A DNA stretch of 35,150 nt from Pseudomonadota bacterium. Its GTDB lineage: Bacteria > Desulfobacterota > Desulfobacteria > Desulfobacterales > RPRI01. Location: contig JAHJJB010000234.1 in NCBI GenBank assembly GCA_018823005.1, positions 1-35,150 on the forward strand, read 5' to 3'. Shown here piece after piece: positions 16,751 through 25,355 of the stretch (position 1 is its first letter; every line of letters begins with the position of its first letter). Made by a program: the position numbers and the translations under genes. The notes under the pieces are model-generated. The model was not told where the DNA came from. It saw only the letters and a program-made list of their open reading frames with translations, and did no database searches.

Positions 16751-17194
16751 CTATTCCGGCACAACTTCAACGGTTATTAGCGGTTTAACCCCCTTGTACA
16801 CGCGGACAGGCACAGTGAATGTGCCCAGAGTTTTTATGGGTTCTCCGAGCAGCACCATGCTTTTTTCCACAGTAAAGCCTTGAGCGGCAAGAGAGTCCAC
16901 AATGTCACGTACTGAAACTGAACCGTATAGCCGGTCTTCCTCGCTCACCTTTGCGTTTATCCTGCATACAACCCCTTCAAGCTTTTTGGCTATCTCTTCA
17001 GCAAGCCCTTTCTCCTTAGCGATCTGGATTTCAAGTTTAACCTTTTCCCGTTCCAGCATCTTAACGTTCTGGGGGGTGTTTAGAACAGCCTTTTTCTGGG
17101 GCAAAAGATAGTTGCGTGCATAGCCTTCGGAAACATTCACGACGCTGCCGACAAGCCCCAAAGATTCGATGGTTTCCTTCAATATTACTTTCAT
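16751..17194 (-). CDS. rplI: 50S ribosomal protein L9
   Basis: L9 binds 23S rRNA near the L1 stalk and affects reading-frame maintenance. The N-terminal domain is diagnostic: MKVILKETIESLGLVGSVVNVSEGYARNYLLPQKKA. It is followed by the long charged connecting helix (EREKVKLEIQIAKEKGLAEEI) and the C-terminal RNA-binding domain with EEDRLYGSVSVRDI. The length of 147 residues is normal. GGAGG lies seven bases before the ATG. It sits between the DUF2232 gene and dnaB in the conserved ribosomal operon. Confidence 0.98.
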   Translation of the reverse strand: MKVILKETIESLGLVGSVVNVSEGYARNYLLPQKKAVLNTPQNVKMLEREKVKLEIQIAKEKGLAEEIAKKLEGVVCRINAKVSEEDRLYGSVSVRDIVDSLAAQGFTVEKSMVLLGEPIKTLGTFTVPVRVYKGVKPLITVEVVPE

Positions 17195-17286
17195 AATTTA
17201 ACCTCCAAATAACAGGCATGCTTTTTGTATTGGTTTCAAAATTGCAATACAAAAAGGCCATCAAGTTTTTATTAAAAAATATTTGT

Positions 17287-18228
17287 TTAAGTGTTGTTCT
17301 CTTTTCTTATGTTGAGCCACGTATCAAAAAAACCAAGCCCTATTACAAACAGAAATATGAAATGCTGAAGAGCAATAAGGCTGTACAAAAAGACTTTGAG
17401 CGTTCGGGGGACCCTTTTTTTTTCAAAATAATAAGAGACGATAGCTATGCCCTGAAAGAAGTATATTATCATCAGAACAAGCAAAAAATTCAAACCTGTT
17501 ATCTTGAAAGCCTTGTCGGGAAAGAAGAGCATAACAGATGATGCAATTACAACCCAGACAAGATATTCGGGTGCCTTCCATAAATTCAGTGATATAAAAT
17601 CAGGATAGTACAGATTATTTTTAACAAGCACCGGTTTTGAAAGCATGAGATTGATCCAGCTAACAAGGAGCGTAAAAGCAACTATTAAAGCCGGGATTAT
17701 CCCGACAAGTACATACCTGATCTGTTCAATGGAACCTGAAATCATCTGAATATGTTCTTCCGAAACGTCCATGTTTTTGTAAATTTCTATTGCAAGTTTC
17801 AGATTTTCTGTAATGTATTCAGAGGCCAGTGCATAAATCCCTATATTCCGGATGTTTGAAAATACCATCAGGCAAATCAGTCCTGAAACAAGAACGCCGG
17901 AGGAGGAATACAAAATTATTTTTTCAATCGACAGATCATAATGAAACAATTCGCCAATGAGAAAACCTAAAAACAAAAGTCCGGCAAAAAAGATTAAGTC
18001 GATCGATACACTTTGCATGGCAAATACAATAGCAATAATTGTTGCTGCAATAATAACAAGCCCAAGTTTTCTGCCGAGTTTTGAATGATAAAATATAATT
18101 GGCAATGGAATAAACAGGGCGCAGAAAAAACCTATTATCGGAATGTAAATTGATATAAGGCAAATAAGGACTGATAGGCCTATCCCCTTTGTTAAATCCC
18201 TGAATATGTTCTCTTCGGCAATTGGCAC
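17287..18228 (-). CDS. DUF2232 (YybS-like) polytopic membrane protein
   Basis: This is a hydrophobic protein of about 313 residues with seven or eight predicted membrane helices. Its identity rests on its topology and on its place between rpsR and rplI, the usual position of YybS/DUF2232 genes. The function of the family is unknown. The track starts it inside rpsR. I prefer the GTG at 18228, which follows GGGAGG by eight bases; an ATG at 18234 is only two bases from the same Shine-Dalgarno. The C-terminal half carries the moderately conserved WKAPEYLVWVVIASSVMLFF. The ORF on the opposite strand at 17218-17541 is a shadow. Confidence 0.85.
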   Translation of the reverse strand: MPIAEENIFRDLTKGIGLSVLICLISIYIPIIGFFCALFIPLPIIFYHSKLGRKLGLVIIAATIIAIVFAMQSVSIDLIFFAGLLFLGFLIGELFHYDLSIEKIILYSSSGVLVSGLICLMVFSNIRNIGIYALASEYITENLKLAIEIYKNMDVSEEHIQMISGSIEQIRYVLVGIIPALIVAFTLLVSWINLMLSKPVLVKNNLYYPDFISLNLWKAPEYLVWVVIASSVMLFFPDKAFKITGLNFLLVLMIIYFFQGIAIVSYYFEKKRVPRTLKVFLYSLIALQHFIFLFVIGLGFFDTWLNIRKENNT

Positions 18229-18277
18229 TATCATAGCCTCCCTAGAAGCAGTCTTGGATACCGATGCGAAGTGTAAG

Positions 18278-18556
18278 TTAAAAATCCAAAGTGCCGACAT
18301 ACGGTAAAAGGGCTATTGAGCGGGCTTGTTTGATTGCATGAGTCAATACCCTCTGATGTTTTGCACATGTGCCTGAAATGCGTCTGGGAATTATTTTGCC
18401 CCTTTCGGTTGTAAAGTATCTGAGTGACTTTGAATCTTTATAATCTATTACAAGGGTTGAGTCTGCACAGAAGCGGCAAACTTTACGCCTGTGAAATACC
18501 CGTTTCTTTTTTCTATCCGTTTCGGTTTGTCCTTTTCCTTGATTATCGTAAGCCAT
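18278..18556 (-). CDS. rpsR: 30S ribosomal protein S18, CxxC type
   Basis: S18 pairs with S6 on the platform of the 30S subunit. The core is recognisable: [57 protein letters not shown]. The CRFC pair and the later CAKH suggest the zinc-binding form. The basic N-terminal tail is longer than usual, giving 92 residues. It lies five bases downstream of rpsF, so the two are clearly cotranscribed and translationally close. Confidence 0.98.
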   Translation of the reverse strand: MAYDNQGKGQTETDRKKKRVFHRRKVCRFCADSTLVIDYKDSKSLRYFTTERGKIIPRRISGTCAKHQRVLTHAIKQARSIALLPYVGTLDF

Positions 18557-18561
18557 ATATA

Positions 18562-19017
18562 TTACTCCTTTCCGTTACTATCGTATTCTGTTTTGATTTC
18601 TTCCGAATCAGCCTGAATATCATCAGAAGGTCTTGCGGAAACTTCAGATTTGCCGCTTTGTTCAGCCGAAGCGGCTAAAGCTGCTTCAGCTGCTTTGGCC
18701 AATTCTTCTTTTATCCTGTCGATGTCGGCCTCTTTTTCAAGCAGGATAGTCATGAATTTAATAACGCGGTCATCAATACGGAAAGAGCGTTCTATTTCGC
18801 TGACAAGTAACCCGGTTCCACAGTAATCAATCCGGATATAATAGCCTCGGATTTTTTTCATGATTTCATATGCAAGCTTCTGGATTCCCCATTCGTCAAT
18901 CTTGACCAGAAATCCTTCCTTTTGCTGGATCAGATCTTTGATTTTTTCTAGTAGAGGGGTCCTGTTTTCGGATGAAACATCAGGATCGATAATAAAAATT
19001 GATTCATACCTTCTCAT
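18562..19017 (-). CDS. rpsF: 30S ribosomal protein S6 with acidic C-terminal tail
   Basis: S6 begins with [13 protein letters not shown] and contains [24 protein letters not shown] and [12 protein letters not shown], the standard fold that pairs with S18. After about residue 105 there is an Ala/Glu/Ser-rich acidic tail, so the protein is 151 residues rather than about 100-130. It heads the rpsF-rpsR-DUF2232-rplI-dnaB operon. AAGGAGG precedes the ATG by six bases. The leader has two hairpins described separately, which may provide autoregulation by the S6:S18 pair. Confidence 0.98.
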   Translation of the reverse strand: MRRYESIFIIDPDVSSENRTPLLEKIKDLIQQKEGFLVKIDEWGIQKLAYEIMKKIRGYYIRIDYCGTGLLVSEIERSFRIDDRVIKFMTILLEKEADIDRIKEELAKAAEAALAASAEQSGKSEVSARPSDDIQADSEEIKTEYDSNGKE

Positions 19018-19041
19018 AAAAAACCTCCTTTTGGATATAAA

Positions 19042-19095
19042 GCCCCGGAATATATCCGGAGCAAGGATTAAAAAATTGCGCCTTATGACGCAATT
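19042..19095 (-). promoter_or_regulatory. rpsF leader: terminator-like hairpin followed by CCGG hairpin
   Basis: Read on the minus strand, AATTGCG-TCATAAGG-CGCAATT followed by a T run (19070-19095) resembles an intrinsic terminator. A second stem, GCTCCGGA-TATAT-TCCGGGGC (19042-19062), lies just before the rpsF Shine-Dalgarno. This suits attenuation and/or an S6:S18-binding leader. The fold was judged by eye. Confidence 0.5.
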
Positions 19096-19107
19096 AAAAC
19101 CATTTCT

Positions 19108-19135
19108 TTTATCACTTCAAATGAATTTGTGTCAA
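19108..19135 (-). promoter_or_regulatory. Likely sigma70-type promoter of the rpsF operon
   Basis: On the minus strand, a perfect TTGACA (19130-19135) is followed after 16 bases by GATAAA (alternatively TAAAAG two bases later). It lies just upstream of the leader hairpins. Confidence 0.5.
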
Positions 19136-19266
19136 GAATTATAAAAACGGCCGGATTATTCGACAGAACGTTTGCGTTCATGAGTTAAGCGCCTGATCTC
19201 TCTTGGTAAATCGTGTATCATGAACGCCTGGTTGGGGTAAAGGGAAGAATCCGGATGTTCAATTTA

Positions 19267-20175
19267 TCACAGTTCTCTGAACTTTCGTGCCAACTCACCG
19301 CGGCGTAAGAAAGAAAGATAATCGGTACGATGATCGAGCAGCAGTTTTTTCAGATATTCCAGATTGCTGTTGATGGCATCCATATAGAGGTCACTGTTGA
19401 TATGCCATCTTTTGCGAAAGTGAAGGATGGCATAATTATTGACGCTCCCAAGTTCATCAACGAAACGCTTCTTCGTCATCTCATAGAAACCAAGGGTCTT
19501 TTCCAGCAGATTAAATTCGCTGGTGTATCCCTTAATTCCGGCTTCCTGAAATTCTATATAAAGAAACAGCAGCTTTTCGAGGTATAAGCGGTCGGACATC
19601 TGTCCCAGTAAATCGGCTGTGCCCAGCATCTTACCGAGGAGGGCAATATTTGATGAAGAAAATTTGATTTCTGTGATCTTTGTCATCAGGCCGGTACAGT
19701 TCAGGATGTCGGTAAAATCAGGGAGTGAATCTTCGAAAATGGCATTACCGGCATAATATTTATGGATGAAATCGATGCTGCGCTGAATATGAATCTGGGT
19801 ATATTTGGCTCCCGTTCCGGTTTCATCAGACGACTCCTGGAGATACCCGGTATCATGCATCAGGCCACTGATAAGAGCGATATTGATCTCCTTCTCGCTG
19901 AATCGAATACCCGATATAAATGCCCCGTGCATCAGACACAACATGCACAGAAGAACTTCATGGGTGTGGCTGATGTCATGATATTCCGTATTGCATGCCC
20001 GGTATCCGGGATATTCACCTCTAAACAGGGTTTCCAAATCCTCAAAGACCGGCATCACAAATTTGAAGTCAAAAGAAGGCAAAATCAGCCGGGTAATAAT
20101 CTGAATTTCCTCAAGAACTTGCCGATGATCCGACAAGTCGACCAACTGTGCTAACTGTCTGGTCTCACTTACCAT
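19267..20175 (-). CDS. HD-domain metal-dependent phosphohydrolase
   Basis: The protein has an HD-domain metal site: TEYHDISHTHEV, then ISGLMHDTGYLQ with the central HD pair, then a helix with HIQRS. HD proteins hydrolyse phosphoesters, often nucleotides or cyclic dinucleotides, but the substrate here is unknown. No membrane segment or sensory domain is seen. The N terminus, around DFKFVMPVFEDLETLFRGEYPGYRACN, precedes the first metal ligand. I use the ATG at 20175 (302 residues); a TTG 15 codons earlier gives the track's version, and neither has a strong Shine-Dalgarno. It is transcribed alone, divergent from the acyl-CoA carboxylase cluster. Confidence 0.85.
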   Translation of the reverse strand: MVSETRQLAQLVDLSDHRQVLEEIQIITRLILPSFDFKFVMPVFEDLETLFRGEYPGYRACNTEYHDISHTHEVLLCMLCLMHGAFISGIRFSEKEINIALISGLMHDTGYLQESSDETGTGAKYTQIHIQRSIDFIHKYYAGNAIFEDSLPDFTDILNCTGLMTKITEIKFSSSNIALLGKMLGTADLLGQMSDRLYLEKLLFLYIEFQEAGIKGYTSEFNLLEKTLGFYEMTKKRFVDELGSVNNYAILHFRKRWHINSDLYMDAINSNLEYLKKLLLDHRTDYLSFLRRGELARKFREL

Positions 20176-20559
20176 GCGTTCACGCTTTGCTCCTGATTGT
20201 CTTTGATAAACCGTATTCAAAACAAGTTATAGATTATTATAATGCTGATAATGGATATGTTCCCGGTGAGTCAATAAAATAATAATGGATATTATACATA
20301 TTGACGGTCTTGTAAACTTCACGAAATGCGAAAAGATTTCCTCGCGCCTGTCTCTGCCTGCTATCCTTATATAATAAAGATTAAAAGACGAAGAGAATCC
20401 ATGAATAAATATGAATTTAATTCGGTAAATGAATAAATAGATCTTGATTTCATCAAATGAATTTATTAATGAGATTATCATGCTATCAGACAAAATCGTC
20501 GATTCTGTTTAAGAAAACAAACCTGTCCGGCAATGATCCGGGACTGCGGGAAAAACATC
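20176..20559. other. Intergenic region upstream of the carboxylase cluster
   Basis: This AT-rich, gene-free stretch separates divergent genes. A TATAAT at 20370-20375 could be a -10, but no matching -35 is seen. The ORF at 20227-20493 (-) has no coding features. No repeat was recognised. Confidence 0.4.
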
Positions 20560-22176
20560 ATGCATGCAATTGAATCTAAAATAAATATCCATTCAGAAGA
20601 TTACAAGAAAAATTATGCAGCAATGGAATCATTGGTTGAGGACCTTCGGCGCGAAATGAAACGGGCCAGGGAGAATAGGTCCCAGAAGGCGCTGGACCGC
20701 CTGGTTGAATCAGGCAAACTTCCGGCGCAAAAAAAGCTTGACCTGCTTCTGGACAAAAACACGCCTTTTTTGGAAATCGCACCACTGGCCGCCAGGGACA
20801 TGTATGACGGGAAGATCCATGCTGCCGGACTTCGGGCCGGAATAGGTGTGGTTGCCGGAAAAGAGGTAGTGGTAAGTATCAATGATGCCACCATAAAGGG
20901 TGGTTCGGCATACCCTATTTCTGCCAAAAAAACCTTACGCCTGCAGACCATTTCAATGGAGAACCGCTTGCCCAGTGTCAGCCTCGTGGATTCGGCCGGG
21001 GCTTATCTTCCCCTGCAGTCTCAAATTTTTCCGGATATCGATGGTGGAGGAAGGGTTTTTTATAATCAGGCACTGCTGTCCAAGAAGGGCATACCGCAGA
21101 TTGTTGCGGTGATGGGGCTATGTACAGCAGGTGGAGCCTATGGCGTAGCTATGAGTGATGAGATCATCCACGTTAAAGGGCATGGCGCCATTTTTCTTGG
21201 AGGTCCACCACTGGTCAGGGCTGCTACCGGTGAAGAAGTGACGGCGGATCAGCTGGGCGGACCATTGCTGCATTGCATGGAATCCGGTGTTTCGGATTAT
21301 ATTGCCGAAGATGATGCCCATGCCATTGCCATCGTCAGGGATATAGTCAGGAACCTGCCCAGAAATGAAAAGACGCGTCTTTCCATGGCCAAGCCCAAAC
21401 CTCCGCTTTATGACCCAAAGGAATTATACGGAATTGTCAGCCGCGATCTGGCCACTTTCTTCGACATCCGTGAGGTCATCGCCCGCATTGTTGACGGCAG
21501 CGAGTTTCTGGAGTTCAAGGAACTTTACGGCACGACGCTGGTATGCGGATATGCATATATCCACGGCTATCCCGTGGGAATACTGGCCAACAACGGAGTC
21601 CTTTTCAACGACAGCGCTGAAAAGGCCACCCAGTTCATCCAGATCTGCGACAAGCGAAAGATTCCGCTTGTTTTTTTGCAGAATATTACCGGTTTTATAA
21701 TCGGCTGGGACTATGAACGCAAAGGTATCACCAAAAACGGCCACAAGATGGTCAACGCGGTCTCCACCTGCACGGTTCCCAAATTTACGGTCATTATCGG
21801 GGCATCCTACGGGGCCGGCAACTATGCCATGTGCGGACGCGCTTATTCGCCGCGTTTTCTTTACATGTGGCCTAATGGGAAAATAGGGGTGATGGGTGGC
21901 GCGGAGGCGGCCGGAGTTCTGATTTCAATCACCAATGATCAGAATCAGCGTCTGGGAAAACCGTCTTTGACTGTTGAAGAGGAAAAAGCCTTAAAGGAAC
22001 CCATCATTGCTGCGGCTGAGAAAGAGGGAAATGCCTATTACAGTACGGCGCGCCTGTGGGATGACGGCATCATTGATCCGGTAAAAACCAGGGATGTACT
22101 TGGCCTGTCTATTTCGGCAGCGTTGAATGCGCCCATCCGTGATGATGTTTTCGGATACGGTATTTTCAGGATGTGA
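20560..22176 (+). CDS. Methylcrotonyl-CoA-type carboxylase, carboxyltransferase (beta) subunit
   Basis: This subunit transfers CO2 from carboxybiotin to an acyl-CoA. Within the family it resembles the 3-methylcrotonyl-CoA (or geranyl-CoA) branch: SLVDSAGAYLPLQSQIFPD, MGLCTAGGAYGVAMSDE, FLGGPPLVRAATGEEVTADQLGG and later LQNITGFIIGWDYERKGI with SYGAGNYAMCGRAY. The length of about 538 residues fits. I use the ATG at 20560, which gives MHAIESKIN, similar to family N termini; the track starts nine codons earlier and neither start has a strong Shine-Dalgarno. The next gene's likely start is 17 bases downstream of its stop. Substrate assignment is by motif only. Confidence 0.88.
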   Translation: MHAIESKINIHSEDYKKNYAAMESLVEDLRREMKRARENRSQKALDRLVESGKLPAQKKLDLLLDKNTPFLEIAPLAARDMYDGKIHAAGLRAGIGVVAGKEVVVSINDATIKGGSAYPISAKKTLRLQTISMENRLPSVSLVDSAGAYLPLQSQIFPDIDGGGRVFYNQALLSKKGIPQIVAVMGLCTAGGAYGVAMSDEIIHVKGHGAIFLGGPPLVRAATGEEVTADQLGGPLLHCMESGVSDYIAEDDAHAIAIVRDIVRNLPRNEKTRLSMAKPKPPLYDPKELYGIVSRDLATFFDIREVIARIVDGSEFLEFKELYGTTLVCGYAYIHGYPVGILANNGVLFNDSAEKATQFIQICDKRKIPLVFLQNITGFIIGWDYERKGITKNGHKMVNAVSTCTVPKFTVIIGASYGAGNYAMCGRAYSPRFLYMWPNGKIGVMGGAEAAGVLISITNDQNQRLGKPSLTVEEEKALKEPIIAAAEKEGNAYYSTARLWDDGIIDPVKTRDVLGLSISAALNAPIRDDVFGYGIFRM

Positions 22177-22193
22177 GTAAGAGAGGAAAAGCC

Positions 22194-23681
22194 ATGTTTA
22201 AAAAAATTCTTGTGGCTAACCGGGGAGAAATCGCCCTGCGGATCATGCGCACCTGTCAGGAGATGGGGATTGCCTGTGTAGCTGTTTATTCAGATGCAGA
22301 TAAGAAAGCACTTCATACCCTGCGTGCGGATCAGGCGATTTATCTTGGCGCTTCGGAACCTGCCGCCAGCTATCTTGATATTGAGAAAATTATTGCCGCG
22401 GCAAAAGAAGCCGGTGCCGAGGCGATTCATCCGGGTTACGGTTTTCTATCGGAAAACTCAGGCTTAGCGAGGCGCTGCGAGGAGGAAGGTCTGGTTTTTA
22501 TCGGACCCCCGTCTCGGGTGATTCGGGATCTTGGCGATAAGACTGTAGCCCGGAAAATCATGAGCGAGAGCGGGGTTCCGATAATCTCCGGGATGGTCCG
22601 TGCCGGGTCCGACCTTCAAATCCTCACAGATGAAGCCGGCCGTATCGGATACCCGGTCCTTATCAAGGCTGCCGAGGGCGGAGGGGGTAAAGGCATGCGG
22701 GTCGTTCATGCGGACAATGAACTTGCCGATGCCTGCCGCCAGGCTGCAAGCGAAGCTGCAGCCGCGTTCGGGAGCGGCGCCATTTATCTGGAAAAATTCC
22801 TGAAAAGTCCCCGGCATATAGAATTCCAGATCCTTGCCGACAGTTGCGGAAACATAGTTCACCTTCTTGAAAGGGAGTGTTCCATTCAAAGAAGGTACCA
22901 GAAGGTAGTTGAAGAGACACCTTCCCCCGCCATGACACCGGATCTGAGAGCGGCCATGGGGCAATCAGCCGTGGACGCAGCCCGTGCATCCGGATACGTA
23001 AATGCCGGAACCGTTGAATTTCTGCTTGATGCGGACGGGAAGTACTATTTTCTGGAGGTCAACACGCGGCTGCAGGTTGAGCATCCCATCACGGAAATGA
23101 TCACAGGCATCGATATCGTGCGGCAGCAGATCCGAATTGCGGCGGGCGAGCCGCTCGGGTTTACCCAGGCTGATGTCACGGGCAGGGGTCATGCCATCGA
23201 GTGCCGTATTTATGGTGAGGATCCCGAAAACGGCTTTATGCCTTCTCCCGGGAAAATCACTTACCTGCAGGAGCCTTCAGGCCCGGGAATCAGGAACGAC
23301 TGCGGCATTTATGCAGGGTTTGATGTGCCCGTAGAATACGACCCCATCCTGTCTAAATTGATCGTATGGGCTGCTGATAGAAATCAGGCAATTGCACGAA
23401 TGAAAAACGCGCTCTCCCAATACGTGATTCTGGGAATTAAAACGCCCATTGCCTTTCTCATGGACGTATTGGCCTCCGAACCGTTTCAGGAGGGTAAAAC
23501 TTATACGGACTTCATCGCCACTCATTTTGGGGGCTGGCAGCAAAAGACCGATGAAGCCGGTCTTGCGGTTCTGGCCTATATCATCGATGAGGTTGCCGGC
23601 CCAAGAAGGCAGCAGGCTCATATTACCGGGACAACCGAACCGGCTACCCCGTGGCAGACAATAGGAGGCTGGAGATTGTAA
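22194..23681 (+). CDS. Acyl-CoA carboxylase, biotin carboxylase subunit
   Basis: Biotin carboxylase uses ATP and bicarbonate to carboxylate biotin on the carrier protein. The N-terminal KKILVANRGEIALRIMRTC, AIHPGYGFLSEN, the glycine loop EGGGGKGMRVV, the HIEFQ strand, LLERECSIQRRYQKVVEE and EVNTRLQVEHPITEMITG are all intact. The product of 495 residues stops where the biotin carboxylase domain ends, lacking the linker and biotinyl domain of usual methylcrotonyl-CoA carboxylase alpha chains. The ATG at 22194 is chosen because GAGAGG lies seven bases upstream; the track uses an earlier GTG. The carrier gene follows after 33 bases. Confidence 0.95.
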   Translation: MFKKILVANRGEIALRIMRTCQEMGIACVAVYSDADKKALHTLRADQAIYLGASEPAASYLDIEKIIAAAKEAGAEAIHPGYGFLSENSGLARRCEEEGLVFIGPPSRVIRDLGDKTVARKIMSESGVPIISGMVRAGSDLQILTDEAGRIGYPVLIKAAEGGGGKGMRVVHADNELADACRQAASEAAAAFGSGAIYLEKFLKSPRHIEFQILADSCGNIVHLLERECSIQRRYQKVVEETPSPAMTPDLRAAMGQSAVDAARASGYVNAGTVEFLLDADGKYYFLEVNTRLQVEHPITEMITGIDIVRQQIRIAAGEPLGFTQADVTGRGHAIECRIYGEDPENGFMPSPGKITYLQEPSGPGIRNDCGIYAGFDVPVEYDPILSKLIVWAADRNQAIARMKNALSQYVILGIKTPIAFLMDVLASEPFQEGKTYTDFIATHFGGWQQKTDEAGLAVLAYIIDEVAGPRRQQAHITGTTEPATPWQTIGGWRL

Positions 23682-23714
23682 ACTCCGGTATTGTCCAAAG
23701 AAGGAGGCTGGAAA

Positions 23715-24230
23715 ATGGAGTACAAACTCAGGGTCGCACAGACGGATTATTCTGTTGAAGTCGAAGTTAACGAAGATCTGCGACTGAACATCATGCTGGG
23801 TGATAAAAAGTATGTGGTCGATTATGCAGTAATATCAGACTGCTGTATTCACATGACGGTTGAGAACAGCATCCGGTCCGGCAATGTGAACGCTTTTGTG
23901 GCTGATGGCCCTGACGGTAAAACCGTAGTTATCAACGGCCGATCCTATATGGTCCAAAATCTTGACTCTCTTACCGAGGTAGTCCAAAAGGGGCGGCGAT
24001 CGGGCCTTCCGGATAAGGTTACACCGCCCATGCCGGCCGTGGTTGTCTCAATACCGGTGACCAAAGGTGACCGGGTGAAAAAGGGGCAGGCGGTCATGGT
24101 GGTGAGTGCCATGAAAATGGAAACTACTTTGTGTGCTCCTTTTGACGGTACGGTGGTCAAGATCAATGCAGGCGTCAATGACAAGGTTGCCCCGGGACAG
24201 ATACTGGTGGAGATAGAGAAAGATGAATAA
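23715..24230 (+). CDS. Biotin carboxyl carrier protein of acyl-CoA carboxylase
   Basis: The C-terminal third is a biotinyl domain, with the biotinylated lysine in VVSAMKMETTLCAP and the preceding PPMPAVVVSIPVTKGDRVKKGQ. The first 100 or so residues (YKLRVAQTDYSVEV ... VVINGRSYMVQN) look like the beta-rich linker region found between the two domains of fused alpha subunits. The gene therefore seems to encode the C-terminal part of a split alpha chain. AAGGAGG lies seven bases before the ATG at 23715; the TTG at 23691 is less likely. The product is 171 residues. Confidence 0.92.
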   Translation: MEYKLRVAQTDYSVEVEVNEDLRLNIMLGDKKYVVDYAVISDCCIHMTVENSIRSGNVNAFVADGPDGKTVVINGRSYMVQNLDSLTEVVQKGRRSGLPDKVTPPMPAVVVSIPVTKGDRVKKGQAVMVVSAMKMETTLCAPFDGTVVKINAGVNDKVAPGQILVEIEKDE

Positions 24231-24340
24231 CTCTAAAGTGGTCGGCCTGAAGGCTGAAGGAAGAAGAAAGCTTAAGAGAATCTTCGATTAAATTAAGATT
24301 GATGGACTTATAAGAAATCATAATAAGGAGATAACCGATA

Positions 24341-25114
24341 ATGAATGACCCCCATTTGCTCTACCAGGTAAAAGATGGTGTTGCCTGTTTTACCATCAAT
24401 CGTGAAAAACAGCGCAATGCCATCAGCGTGGAGGCCCTTGACCTGTTTCTCCGTCATCTGGACGAAGCGGTGGAGAATGATGCCGTGCGGGTGGTTTGTG
24501 TGACCGGCGCGGGCGACCGGATCTTTTGCGCAGGCGCCGACCTTGGAGCAGGCATGGGCGAAAGCGACGGGATGTCGGCTTTCAGGAAGTATGCGAAGCT
24601 GTTAAAAAAACTGACCGGCTTTCCCAAACCTACCGTGGCGAGGGTGAACGGCTCCTGCGTTGCGGGAGGCACCGGTTTTATGCTGGCCTGCGATATAGTT
24701 ATTGCCAGCAGCAAAGCGACTTTCGGCACGCCGGAAGTGAATGTCGGGCTTTTCCCCATGATGATCGGCGCCTTGATTTTCCGGAATGTTCTCAGGAAAA
24801 AAGCCATGGAGATGGTGCTGCTGGGAGAAAAACTGAGCGCCCCGCAGGCCCTGGAAATGGGACTGGTCACCCGCATGGTTGACCCTGATGATCTGGACAC
24901 GGAAGTGGGCAAGGTGCTGGACGTACTGGTGAAAAAAAGTCCCATCGGCATGAAGATCGGCAAGGAGGCCTTCTATGCCGCGGCTGACATGCCCTTTGAG
25001 CAGGCCCTCGATCTTCTGGCGGAAAAGATTTCGGACGTGGCCGCGACCCAGGATGCCCGTGAGGGAATTCTGGCCTTCCTCGAAAAACGGGAACCTTTGT
25101 TTTCAGGGAAATGA
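24341..25114 (+). CDS. Crotonase (enoyl-CoA hydratase/isomerase) family protein
   Basis: This 257-residue crotonase has the usual N-terminal NREKQRNAIS, the CoA-binding FCAGADL and the oxyanion-hole region CVAGGTGFMLACDI. Of the two catalytic glutamates of rat enoyl-CoA hydratase, the second is kept (GTPEVNVGL), but the first is replaced by Gly in GGTGFMLACD. It may hydrate methylglutaconyl-CoA, isomerise, or act on another acyl-CoA; the missing residue makes a plain hydratase less certain. AAGGAG lies upstream of the ATG. It is 110 bases downstream of the carrier gene and likely in the same operon. Confidence 0.9.
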   Translation: MNDPHLLYQVKDGVACFTINREKQRNAISVEALDLFLRHLDEAVENDAVRVVCVTGAGDRIFCAGADLGAGMGESDGMSAFRKYAKLLKKLTGFPKPTVARVNGSCVAGGTGFMLACDIVIASSKATFGTPEVNVGLFPMMIGALIFRNVLRKKAMEMVLLGEKLSAPQALEMGLVTRMVDPDDLDTEVGKVLDVLVKKSPIGMKIGKEAFYAAADMPFEQALDLLAEKISDVAATQDAREGILAFLEKREPLFSGK

Positions 25115-25150
25115 AGTCATCGGTCAGAAAAAAACGGTGTAATTGATCAG

Positions 25151-25299
25151 GAGTCAGAATTCAGGAGCCAGAATCCAGAATAGAAGCAGAGTAGTCTCCC
25201 GCAACTTACTAACTTCTTCAATTTTAGCACTGGCAAAGTATCACCATAACTAAAGCAGGTTTCTTTTTTATTCTGGCTTCTGAATTCTGGTTCCTGAAT
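25151..25299. repeat. Inverted repeat built from a 14-bp tandem unit
   Basis: GAGTCAGAATTCAG (25151-25164) and GAGCCAGAATCCAG (25165-25178) form a tandem pair. A related sequence in the opposite direction, TTCTGAATTCTGGTTCCTGAAT (25278-25299), makes imperfect arms of about 22 bp around 100 bases. It lies between the crotonase and BKACE genes. Confidence 0.6.
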
Positions 25300-25355
25300 A
25301 GCTACAAAACAGTTATCAATAATCATATTTTGCACAACAGACAAGGAGAAGAAAA

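Noticed and set aside
22464-22964. 166-residue minus-strand ORF inside the biotin carboxylase gene
   Set aside because: It overlaps fully conserved biotin carboxylase motifs on the other strand; GC-rich codon bias makes such shadows common here.
24454-24963. 169-residue minus-strand ORF inside the crotonase gene
   Set aside because: It is antisense to a well-conserved crotonase and lacks domain signals.
25147-25344. 65-residue minus-strand ORF in the crotonase-BKACE gap
   Set aside because: It is a translation of the inverted repeat; its repeated SQN/NSD-like text follows the 14-bp units.
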